A stretch of 64,000 nucleotides of DNA, from assembly GCA_001630475.1 (NCBI GenBank), contig KV419420.1:124001-188000 (forward strand), read 5' to 3'. The notes under the pieces are model-generated. The model saw only the letters and a program-made list of their open reading frames with translations. It did not search any database and had not been told where the DNA came from. Source of the stretch: Sistotremastrum niveocremeum HHB9708 (taxonomy: Eukaryota > Basidiomycota > Agaricomycetes > Sistotremastrales > Sistotremastraceae). The position numbers and the translations under genes are program-made. This document shows, piece after piece, positions 33,902-43,810 of the stretch. Positions within the stretch are counted from its first letter, which is position 1. Every line of letters begins with the position of its first letter.

Positions 33902-35763
33902 TCGTCTCCGACCACCAATCCCCATCACCTCCCCGTACAAACACAAGCTACTTCGCAGCATGTGGATGACGGCTCCGCTTTGGCAGCAGGTCTCAATGAA
34001 GAACACATGACATCCGCTTCTGCTCAACAAGTCGAACCGACACGTGCTCCAGTGGATGTCCATGCATTCGGTGCAGTCGGCGCACCCACTGCGAGCCTCA
34101 TAAGCCCACAGTCACACGGCTCTCGCAATCCGACTTCTCCTCATTCTGAGGCCAATCCTCATCTGCAATCTCTCATAGCCCCTCTCCCTGTCGAGACTCA
34201 ATCATCTCGACCTCACGAGAATGAGCCATCGCCCCTTTTTCGTAATTTCACTCCCGTCGACTCCAATCCTCATCTTCAATCTCTCATAGCCCCTCTCGCC
34301 GTTCATACTCAAACCCCTCAAGTCATTGAGACGGAGCCAACTCGCCCTCTTCACGAGTCCACTCCCATCGAGTCCAACCCTCAACAATCTCTAATAACCC
34401 CTCTCCCTGCTGAAGCCCATTCGTCTCGATCTCTTGAGATTGAGTCAGTTCGCCTTTCTCGCGATTCCATTTCTAGCGGTGAATCCAGTTCACATACCCG
34501 ATCTCCTACCCCTCCTTTGCATGCCGAGACTCAACCTATGGAGGTCGAGCATGTCCCTCCTGAACCGCAGTCTATCAATGCTGAGCAATCCTTGTCCATC
34601 CCGACAAGTGAGCCTACATCAGCTACCCCCTTTTCTGCTCAGGAACCCTCTCTACCCGCAGTAGACGTCGTCACACCTCCTATCCAGCCTGCGTCTTCAC
34701 TCGGGCTGAGCCATCTCGATCGCACAAATCCGCACGAAGCTATTCCCCAAGCTCATGGCCTCGCTTCTCCTCTCATGCACGAGACCCAGATGCCACCTCA
34801 GATTGTGACTACGGACGTCGTCGACCCTAATGTTCCTCGTGCAGAGGCCATCGTTCCAGTCAACGTGAACTCGATGTCGACTGACACTAACGCAGTTTCC
34901 CTCATCCACGAAGCCCCATCCGCCTCGAGGAATTCTCATTCCGACATCCATGATTCACCTAGGATAATGCCGGGAGCCATATCAGAAGAGGACGATAACG
35001 AGCACGATGACAGTGATGTAGAAGAAGAGATGGATACGGGAGCGGATCCCCAGAATGTCACGACCTTGGTATGTGAGCCAGACACCGATGAACCGATGAA
35101 TCCACCCGATGCCTCATCTGGGTCTGCTCCCGATGACGGTGTCGCTCTTCATCTTTCGGTTGCGTTTGCCCAGGAACCAGCCTCATCTGGGTTGTCTCCC
35201 GATGACGGTATGGGTCTGCCTGGCTCCGCCTCGTCTGCGCCACCGGTTTCGGATTCAAATCAGGTCACGGATGCTACTTCATCCTCCCCGCCGAAGACAA
35301 AGGTACTTCATTACCATAACTTCTAACTCTTCTCTAACATATCTTAGAGCATTCACCCAAACCCGCTCGTCAATGCCATCCCCGAGCATACTCCTTATGA
35401 TCCTGTTCGGCCTCCGCAGACCTTTTCCCATCCTCGAGCAGGGGGTGGGACGAACCCTGCCCGTCCTATGTTTCTTGTGAGTCGGAACATTCTGTTTGTA
35501 ACATGGTCTATGTCCTCATGCACTGCCGTTAGACTCAAGATGTTGCTATGAATTCAGCGTCTGCACCATCACCCGCCGACGTTCACTCGTCCCCACAGTC
35601 TACCACCCCGCATGCCCACACATCTTCTACTGCCGAACAACCTACTTCTGCGACACCCACGCCTGCTCCCTCGAGCACGATGGGCATTGATTCCGATATT
35701 CAGAAGGAATCTCAATTCACTCAGATCCAGAGGCAGATGAACAAGATCGAGGCTACTCAAGAT

Positions 35764-36113
35764 TAAGGTTTAACACGAGTCCATACTTGCCATACCTGGG
35801 TACCTGTGGCAGGTACCTCCCTGCTTTTTTTAGGGCCTGAGCTCATACTTGCCTCCAAAAAANNNNNNNNNNNNNNNNNNNNNNNNNNNNNNNNNNNNNN
35901 NNNNNNNNNNNNNNNNNNNNNNNNNNNNNNNNNNNNNNNNNNNNNNNNNNNNNNNNNNNNNNNNNNNNNNNNNNNNNNNNNNNNNNNNNNNNNNNNNNNN
36001 NNNNNNNNNNNNNNNNNTTGATACTTGGTACTTGCCCCTTGCTTAGTAAGCAGGTACCTTGCCAGGTATACCTGCGGGTACCTGTTTTTTGCCTGGACTC
36101 GTGTTAAACCTTA
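35764..36113. mobile_element. hAT-type MITE rich in GGTACC, with assembly gap
   Basis: Perfect 19-bp terminal inverted repeats TAAGGTTTAACACGAGTCC, flanked by a perfect 8-bp duplication CTCAAGAT (35756-35763 and 36114-36121). The interior repeats CAGGTACCTG-type palindromes. It shares interior motifs with the element at 37026. It interrupts gene 10. Confidence 0.85.
35863..36017. other. Assembly gap (N run, 155 bases)
   Basis: Unread bases inside the GGTACC-rich MITE. Confidence 0.98.
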
Positions 36114-36271
36114 CTCAAGATGCTGTTGTCGTACTTCTGAGCGACCAACCGAAGCGGCGAAGGCGTGATCGTGTTCAGAAAGAACAGGACGCGGGTGGTC
36201 GGGATAGTGATGCCGACTCGCCGAACGAGCTGGGTCAGGTTCCTAGAGGCATCTATAAGAAGCTGAAACGA

Positions 36272-36369
36272 CATCAGAAAAAATTAGAGCTCCTATTTCA
36301 ACTCTGGAGTACTCTAGAGTACTCAAAAAGACTCCAGAGTTGAAATAGGAGCTCTAATTTTTCCTGATG
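36272..36369. repeat. Long near-perfect palindrome (39-nt arms) inside gene 10
   Basis: The left arm 36272-36310 and right arm 36331-36369 are inverse complements with one mismatch. A 20-nt spacer lies between, holding a smaller palindrome ACTCTAGAGT. The arms contain TTAGAGCTCCTATTTCAAC. The outer bases CATCAG / CTGATG also pair, so no direct duplication is seen at the edges. Probably a tiny foldback element; it closes the gene 10 frame. Confidence 0.75.
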
Positions 36370-37025
36370 GAGGGGGTCCCCGCGGAGCTCTCTTGGTGAA
36401 ATATCAGGAGGTAGTCCGTACACGAATGGCGCAGGGACTCGGCATCATACACAAGAAATCTATCCCCCTTGCAGCTCACGTCTGGGATCTCGAAGCCGAG
36501 ATAATGCCCAATGATCCCGTTATCCATAAGTTCACTGCGGGTCAGAGGTTCAAACTAGATTGGCGTAAGACCATCAAGGAGAGCAAGTTCAACCAGTCAG
36601 TCTGTGATCGCTTTTGCGAAAACATTCTACAGGAAATCACAACGGGAAATGTCGGGGCCATCTCTAAAAACCTTGCGCTCAAGAACCTTATTGCCGTCGT
36701 CGACGTCTTCAAGCGCAGGTACGATCAATGGCGAACTGAGCATGCTCATTGGATCCGCACTATCAAGGAGCCTGAGCTCGACATCGACAACCTGGAGCAT
36801 CTTCAGAAGATTTCCTTGACTCATGACCTAGCAAGAGCAAAGCGGAAAGCAATTCTAACACGTAAGAACCAACGCAAAGTCAAGGTTCGTCTTCTTCCTC
36901 TATCATCTCGTCGTTTTCTCAAATTCGCACAGCTCTGCGCGCATCGCAAACAAATCCTCGAGTCTTTGATCGAACAGAAAACTCCGGAGGAGAATTCATA
37001 TCGGTGGCTTCTGAGTGTCGTAGAG

Positions 37026-37324
37026 TAAGGATAGCAACGAGTATATACTCGTGGACTCAGGTACCTGTGCACAGGTACCTGCAGTTTTTTTTCAGGCCGT
37101 GGACTCGTATCTGCCTCTGATTTTGGGCCAAAATGCTGGACTCGTACTCAGGTACCCGCGAGTCCCTCTGCCAAAAAACACAGGTACCTGCCCACGGGTA
37201 CCTGTATTTTCAAAAAATTTCCCAGAGCGGGCTGTATCTGGACTCGTGTTTGCTTAGTAAGCAGGTACCTGTACTTGAGTACCCACGAGTACCTGTATTT
37301 TTGCGGTATTCGTTGCTATCCCTA
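37026..37324. mobile_element. hAT-type MITE rich in GGTACC, second copy (299 bp)
   Basis: Ends TAAGGATAGCAACGAGTA and (inverse) TAGGGATAGCAACGAATA, flanked by a perfect 8-bp duplication TCGTAGAG (37018-37025 and 37325-37332). The interior is full of CAGGTACCTG and GGACTCGT motifs as in the 35764 element. It interrupts the C-terminal part of gene 10. Confidence 0.85.
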
Positions 37325-37912
37325 TCGTAGAGGAATTGGGGAATAAAGGCGTGAGCTCGGATGAGAGTGACCGGGACGAGAAAACACATCAGTCTATCTA
37401 CAGAGTCAAGACCTTTCGCTGGCGACACCCCGCTCTTACGGCGTACCTCGACGGAGTGGATGACGACCGACGCTGGACCAATGATGAACGTCAGCGTAAG
37501 CCTGGTGCTGGGTTCCGCGACCGTCGACGCACAGGGAATACCAGCTTGACACCTGCAGTCGGTGGAATGCATTCAGAAATCTACTCTCCAGATTACCTCC
37601 AGCATCTCCCACCCGCCGAAAGAGCGTACTTGGCCCCGAAGTTACCTCGTCCTATGCCGGAATTGCAACCTATTCTTGCGGCCAGACGGGAACTCTGAAA
37701 TGGCCATAAACTGATATATATGTAAGTGCGATGACGCTGTTTTTCTTCGTAACCGACTAACAAGTTTCTTGCAGGTGAATCGTCGCCTAACGTACTCTGT
37801 TATCGTGAGTGAGATCCCTGCGTATCACTCTGGATACCATTCTAATGACTTGTCACAGAGGATTCTGTTCCGTACAATATATTAGCCTTGTGAGTAATAC
37901 TGCTTTTCTATT

Positions 37913-38668
37913 TGTATACGGCGCTAACCAACTCGTCGCAGCTGTAATCCAATATGTACAATCTATGCTTGCGTGATTTCTCTTCGCCTTACGATTTTCT
38001 TGTGTGACACGTGACATTTTGCCTCGGCGCAGGACCGAAGACGTGCCGGTCTGCCGACCATAGTGGGATCGTCAGAGGCTGGTCACGCTCCGGGGACGGG
38101 ACCGTCGCAGGATGGATTTTCGGGCCTTGGAAACTTTGGGTTTCTCCCGAGTTTTCTTGGACCGTGGAATTTTGAGTAGTCGAGGCTTGGAAACTTGAAC
38201 TTTCTGGCGGATTTGCGGTGGCGGGAAATCTTGCCGGAAATTTTGAGTGATCACTGATTTTCCAGGGCCGGTAGAGATGGTGGGAATTCTGAGTTTTCGT
38301 GAGATTTCGAGAGGGTGGAAATTTGGAGGATAGTTCGTGTTTCTGTGGCTGGAAAACTTGATGATGATTTTGAGTGTCTCGTGATTTTCCGGAGGCTGGA
38401 AATTTGGTGATGATCCCGGGTTTGTCGGGCTGGATCAGACGATGAATAGTTCGGCTTTCAGCCGAATTCCCAGGACCGGATGCCTTTGGCTTTCCGGGGC
38501 CGAGATACTTGAAGGATATATTGAGTATGTAAATCAGTTTTTCGGACCGGATCACCTCGGGTTTCAATTTTATTTGTCGGAGATGGAAAGTGTATCGATC
38601 ATTTCAAATATCTAAATACAGTTTTCCGTCGATTTCCAGCCCCTTGAAAATGGCAGCCGCCCGCAGTG
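37913..38668 (-). repeat. Right terminal inverted repeat of the giant CACTA element
   Basis: Inverse complement of 10683-11438. It ends GGCAGCCGCCCGCAGTG, followed by the TCA duplication. It contains the same subterminal array and core hairpin (38131-38154). The 192-codon frame recurs here on the minus strand (38567-37989) with the same translation. Confidence 0.85.
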
Positions 38669-38671
38669 TCA
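38669..38671. repeat. Right target-site duplication (TCA)
   Basis: Matches 10680-10682; supports CACTA-type integration. Confidence 0.8.
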
Positions 38672-39491
38672 TCATCCCATGACTTCCTTCTCTCGCACCG
38701 ACAAGCAAGTACTGACCTCATCTCACATGCTCTCTTCTAAACAGTCATTCAACTATCCTAATCCATCGCAGAGCATGTGTTCCTGTCATGGAAAATGTGG
38801 ATCAGATCCTCGATCCTCGGTCTCGAAATCGGAAATCGGAAGACGTCAAAATCGGACGACGGAAATCGGAAGGACCCTACCCATTTCCGGAACCGAATTT
38901 CGCTTCTTCTGCCATCTACCAATCTTAGCCCCCCGATTTCGATGAGACTTTTCGTGCCTGACGATCGTTTCATTTCCCATTTTATCTAACGATGCTCTTT
39001 TTGATTTTTCGCTGGATCAAATCGCAGGATATTTGGCCGTGGATATTTCTCAGTCCGGATAGTTACACGCTCTCAAACTTTGAGGGATGTTCCCGTATTA
39101 AATCACACGCAGTGCAAGGACTACATGTCCCGTAAAACAGGCCGCTCTCTCCGGTTCCTGGGTTGTTCTGCTTCGAACTTCGACCGGAAGCCGTCGCGGT
39201 ATCCAGGCACATTACTGGCAACTGTAAATCAAGCCTGAAAGTCTAGGCCTTGATATTTACTGAGGCAATAATCTGAATAATTGATCGCTACCTTTCGCTT
39301 ACGGAGTCCGGACGGGACGGCGGGGAGATATATTTACTGAGCTACGATGAAAAAAGGTCCGCGTGTGGTTCCCAACATATTGATATTGGTAGTACAAGGG
39401 AACAAAATTGGAATATTGACTTGGACGGATGACTTGTGATTCGGAAAACAGGAACATTATATCATCACCGAGTGATAGCAACCACCACCTC
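38672..39491. other. Intergenic host DNA right of the giant element
   Basis: No gene supported. A short run of (A)AATCGGAA units is seen at 38825-38880. Before the insertion this DNA was joined to the UPO-B promoter at 10682. Confidence 0.45.
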
Positions 39492-41242
39492 CTATATCCC
39501 TCCCAATGCGTCTCTAGTAATCCCAGCAGCATCATACCCATACAACATCTCCTCCACCTCCGCCTCTACATCAAATACAAATCACAATATCAATAACATC
39601 CCATCAGTCTCATCAGTCACATCACTATTACACACAAAACAGCAACTCACCGAATTTAAGAACCGGTAATCCTCTCCCGATACGATTCGATAATGTCTGA
39701 ATCTCCGTCGCACGAGATTTCCTCAGTGATTCGAATAGTCTGAGACGGGTGTTAATCGTGTCACTTTGGTCCTTGCCGGCGTCGGATAAGGAGGTTGAGA
39801 GCGTAGAAGGGAGAAGAGTAGCGAGCGTTATCGCATCTTCAAATCCCTGCGCAGCACCCTGTCCAAGCACTATGATACAGGATCCCATTAACCCATATCC
39901 CCACTAATCCAATCCTCACAAGAAATGAACGTACTAGGAAACATAGCATGCGCCGCATCACCCACCAAACACGCCCGTCCCTTAATCCAAGTTGGAAGTT
40001 CCTCAAACAGCAACAAAGGCCAAAGCGTGACGTTATCCACAGGACAAAGACGTATAAGTTCTTTATACCGCGCCGAGAAATCTTTAAATGCTTCTAAGAA
40101 ATCTTCAGGTGACGACACATGACCTCCAAAACCTACCAACAAAAAGAAAAAACGTCAGCGATCCAACACCGCACGGAAGAAATAGTACCTTTCTCTTCCT
40201 CCAAACCACCAGCACCCGGAGTTCGAGGATGTAATCCCGCAACATTCAAAACCTCTCCCCCCCGACACGGATAAACAGTCAAATTTCTCCTTCCATCATC
40301 ATCATTAATCAAACACAACGCCCTCTTACTCTCCCTCACCCACTCCAATCCCGGCTCATTCTCCGCGTTGACGAGTGAGAAAAAAATTGTAGTTCGGAAG
40401 GCTGCTAGGCCGGAGGGGTGGGGTGTGGTGTGGGGTGTTATAAATTTGCGGAGAGAGGACTATCATACCATTTGTCAATCAAATGAGTGAGGGAGGGGAG
40501 GAAAGGGGAACGTACGTTTATCCCATCAGCGACGATGACGATATCACCCGAGATGTACGATCCATCCCCCAATCCAATCGTACCACTTTCAGCGTCGAGC
40601 GAAAGAACGGCAGAGCCCAGATGCAATATACACGATTCTCCAATTCCGACGGAGGATGTGGCTCGGTCCTTTAGTTCGGTATGAAGATCGACTCGATGGA
40701 CGAGGTAGAATTTCTATATCCAAACGTATATTATAAAGGCGTTAGTCCCAGTTTATGAGCAGAAGATTAGCAGAGCGAAAACGTACCGCTCCGAATTTCT
40801 CGAAAAGGTCCGATCCACGACTCACAAAACTCAAATCCCCATCCGCCTGATCCTTCCCAAAATACCTCGTCTACCCTCATCAACATCCCACACGAATAAT
40901 CGGAGGAGAAGGAGACAAACCTGAGTATGTTCAACCGCCCTCATCCTCCCAAAATCACACCCCAACCCCTCAAGAATCCTCGTCGCATTCGGTCCACACG
41001 TAACAGCTGCACCCACCTCTCTCGAAAAAGATGATTTCTCATATATCTACCGACGTATGTTAGTACGTCATCGCGCAAAAATGTTGTTAGGAATGAGGGA
41101 ATGGGGAGTGGGGAAGAGGGAGGGAGATGCGTACCTCGACGTGATGCCCTGCTCGACGGAGTGCGAGTGCCGTAGCGAGTCCTACGAGTCCTGCACCCAC
41201 AATAATAACATTCAACGGAGTTCCAATGGGAGATGAATTCAT
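39492..41242 (-). CDS. FAD-dependent monooxygenase FMO2 (salicylate hydroxylase-like)
   Basis: Start ATG at 41242 gives MNSSPIGTPLNVIIVGAGLV; the FAD-binding GAGLVG is at residues 16-21. Later come GDIVIVADGINV (Val before ADG where FMO1, 3 and 4 have Gly), LTVYPCRGGEVLNVAGLHP, and the second FAD motif LVGDAAHAMFPST directly followed by an intron. The C-terminal part is LGQGAAQGFEDAI and RLRLFESLRKSRATEI. After the last intron it ends AEVEEMLYGYDAAGITRDAL with a TAG at 39492-39494. Domain order and intron positions match FMO1, 3 and 4. It appears intact, about 450-470 residues. It is the first host gene right of the giant transposon. The substrate is unknown. Confidence 0.85.
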
Positions 41243-42206
41243 GTTGTCAAAAGATTTCGTCGCGTCAAGTCTGTTAGAGTTGTGTTCGTTAGAAATTCAG
41301 CAGATGAACGGGCTTTAATATACTAGCACTTCAATTATACTTGTCTATTATATGTTCATTGACTCAGCGACATTAAAGAATTGCAGATCCCGCTCCCTAT
41401 CGCGGTCGGGCTTACATGGGCTCTCTAAAACACATCTGCTATAATCAAGCACTCAAGCAAGCACTCAGGTTCTAGGGTGCGGGGTGAGAATGCTTGGAAG
41501 CCTCAGTATATGTTTCGATCCAAGCGCATCGTGGAGTAGGATTCCTGAGAATGAGGATGCGACCCAGGTGTTAGGAGGAGGAATGCGTCGAGGAAGACTC
41601 GGCGGAAAATGCCGGCATGTGTTTACTCTTTACGAACCCTAACCCTCAGCGCTTAGGCGGGATTATTTCATTGGTACATTGCAGACTTTCACTCAGACGT
41701 TCATCCTCGTCCTCATGAGCTTTCAGAATATTATTCCTGAATATTTACGCGACAGACAGAGATCATCCAAATCCGAGAACTGCTGCGTCTCCGCTTCTCC
41801 CCGAACTAGCCGAGCGTCTCTTCTATCCATCAATGACATCAAAACTCTCCTCCGAACGTTTCATCATTGACTTCGGCCGAAAAGGATCAGCCCACGGCCC
41901 GTTATCTAGAGTTGGCATTTGGCAGTCAATATTCAGCCCTACAGATTAGCTTCCGTGCCGACTGAGATGAGGTGCCAAGGCAGAATAGACTTGGCTGGGA
42001 TATTATAGCGGCATTCGTTCGGGAAGAAGTTTAGTTTCATCCTTACGCTTAGATATCGATTGAAATATCCCGTCCCAGATCGCACGTCGATGACAGCGGC
42101 AGGAAGTGTTGACACGGACGAAGTTGTCAGCAGAATTTGAGAAATATTTGCATTGCACCGTGTTCAAGCGATTCTTCGTTCATATTATGAGTTGCATCAC
42201 GCAGTA
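41243..42206. other. Intergenic region between FMO2 and FMO3
   Basis: No gene supported. A single AACCCTAACCCT string near 41636 resembles telomere repeat but is isolated. Confidence 0.45.
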
Positions 42207-43810
42207 TTATTCTCTGGGATACGCCAAAGCATCCTTCGCAACTTGAATAACATCATACGCATACAAATCCGCCTCCAACTTCCCCTCTACACAATCCAAT
42301 AAGTCTCACATTCATCAATCACAGCCTAGAGACAGCTCACCGATTTTCAAAAGCTTCTGTCCCCTCCCAAACCGATTCGACATCGTCTGAATCTCAGACG
42401 CCCTCGGCTTCCGTATACTCTCAAACAACTTCAACCTCCCCTCTATCGTCTCTTTATCATTCGGCGTGCCCAAAGGAAACATTATACCAATCGAAACAGC
42501 ATCCTCAAAACACTGCGCACCCCCTTGTCCAAGCACTACGGGGCTCTCTCAATAAAGTGAAGTCAAGTGAAGGAGAGACGTACTGGGGAACATAGCATGG
42601 GCCGCATCTCCAATGATACACGTCCGACCATGCGTCCACGTCGGAAGTTCATCCCAAATGAGAAGTGGCCAAATCGACACCTCCTTCGATAGATTAATCA
42701 AATCCTTATACCTCTCCGCAAAATCCCCAAAAGTATCCAAGAATTCCTCCCTCGTAGACGGTGCATTAATCCTGACTGTGAAAATGTGTGAGCCAAAGTA
42801 AGGTCAATATCACAGACGACGACTTCGGCACACGTTGTTCAGATGCGTCCTTTCTCCTCTCAGGATGGTTTCCTGAGAAATTCAACAGCGTTCCATCCCG
42901 ACACGGATATACGACCAAAGTCCTCTTCTCAGCCCAAACCAACCCCAATGCTTCGGGATTCGTCGTAACCCAAGACAGCGATGGATTATTCGCGACTTCT
43001 TCGAACGGAATGACAGTGCGGAACGTAGCGAGCCCAGAAGGGTACGGATTGATTTCTTCTCCCAACACGAAACGACGAACTGACGACTGTTTCGAGTTAG
43101 TCGATGGATGAAGGAAAGTGATTGCAATACGTACGTTTATCCCATCTGCCCCTATAAGAAGATCTCCCGAGACGAGTTCCCCGTCTGACAACGTTATGCT
43201 CGCAGCTTCAGGATCGATGACTTTCACAGGACAACCCAGATGCAGAATACAAGGCTTCCCTGCGCCTTCCGATCCCGTCGCCAAACGTCTCAATTCAAGA
43301 TGCAAATCAACTCTATGACAGAAGAACCAAGGCTACATGTCCCATCAGCTCAAATCACACGCAGAGAATAATCGACATGACTTACCGCTCCATAGTTCTG
43401 TTTCAGATCCGTAGTATTCACATACGTAGTATCGTCATCCGTCTCATCCTTCGTGAAATATTTGGTCTAACAACCAATTCAGTCAAGTTCCCAAGGATGA
43501 AAACTCGGCACGCGCACGTACCTGAAGCCGTTCGACTCCCCTAGCGCGCTTAATATCCAACCCAAGCGACCGAAGAGCCCTAGTAGCATTCGGCGCACAA
43601 GCGATAGCAGCGCCCACTTCATTTGCAAAGTTCGATTTCTCATAGATCTACGAGATCTCATGAGCGCCATATTCTGAAATATCACGAAATATTGAACCAG
43701 GACATAAGGCTTACATCGACACGATGGCCTGCTCGACGAAGTGCTATTCCTGTCGCGAGCCCGGTCAATCCGGCCCCGACGATGATAACATGCAAAGGGG
43801 CATTCGACAT
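42207..43810 (-). CDS. FAD-dependent monooxygenase FMO3 (salicylate hydroxylase-like)
   Basis: The start ATG at 43810 gives MSNAPLHVIIVGAGLTGLAT, with GAGLTG at residues 12-17. Further motifs are GDLLIGADGINV, LVVYPCRDGTLLNFSGNHPE and CIIGDAAHAMFPST. The end reads LGQGGAQCFEDAVSIGIMFP and RLKLFESIRKPRASEI. The last exon encodes VEGKLEADLYAYDVIQVAKD and ends ALAYPRE at a TAA (42207-42209). It is closest to FMO1 in this C-terminal part. Introns of about 50-60 bp follow the family pattern; no break is seen. Divergent from the transporter MFS1, which starts 2 kb away. Confidence 0.87.

Larger units (their letters stand above)
33418..37698 (+). pseudogene. Large Pro/Ser-rich cargo protein, split by three insertions (CACTA gene 10)
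   Basis: Exon 1 (33418-33552) starts MSNSNNQNPSVNHPLAGNAQ; an intron ends at 33597. A long disordered exon follows, with about three degenerate 40-residue repeats at 34140-34530 (SNPHLQSLIAPL and kin) and an acidic stretch near 34985-35040. Introns near 35303 and 35476 lead to a Pro/Ser exon. The frame is then cut by a MITE at 35764, a palindromic insertion at 36272-36369 and a second MITE at 37026. The C-terminal part between them is helical and basic (VKYQEVVRTRMAQGLGIIHK; KRRYDQWRTEHAHWIRTIKE; AKRKAILTRKNQRKVK), ending PMPELQPILAARREL at 37698. The reading frame matches across both MITEs if one duplication copy is removed. It could be the element's DNA-binding second protein; I recognise no domain. 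Confidence 0.65.
10683..38668. mobile_element. Giant CACTA (EnSpm) DNA transposon with cargo genes, 27,986 bp
   Basis: The element starts CACTGCGGGCGGCTGCC and ends with the inverse complement. It is flanked by TCA duplications and has terminal inverted repeats of about 755 bp (10683-11438 and 37913-38668). The encoded translations in the two repeats are the same over 192 residues, so the repeats appear identical, implying recent movement or conversion. Inside are a Tnp2-type transposase at 26323-30587 and nine further genes: three WD40 paralogs, two members of a WP-motif family and four others. At least five small insertions are nested in it, one of them in the transposase. CACTA elements are normally a few kb to about 15 kb, so 28 kb with this gene content is exceptional. 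It is a plain DNA transposon; I saw no capsid, integrase or polymerase gene. Confidence 0.88.

Noticed and set aside
35806-36046. Open frames across the second N run
   Set aside because: Same reason; the sequence is inside a MITE.
10683-38668. Starship-like (tyrosine recombinase) or Polinton-like element
   Set aside because: No DUF3435-type recombinase, capsid, protein-primed polymerase or integrase was seen; the ends, 3-bp duplication and Tnp2 core fit CACTA.
41636-41650. AACCCTAACCCT as an interstitial telomere
   Set aside because: Only about two units, isolated in intergenic DNA; expected by chance.
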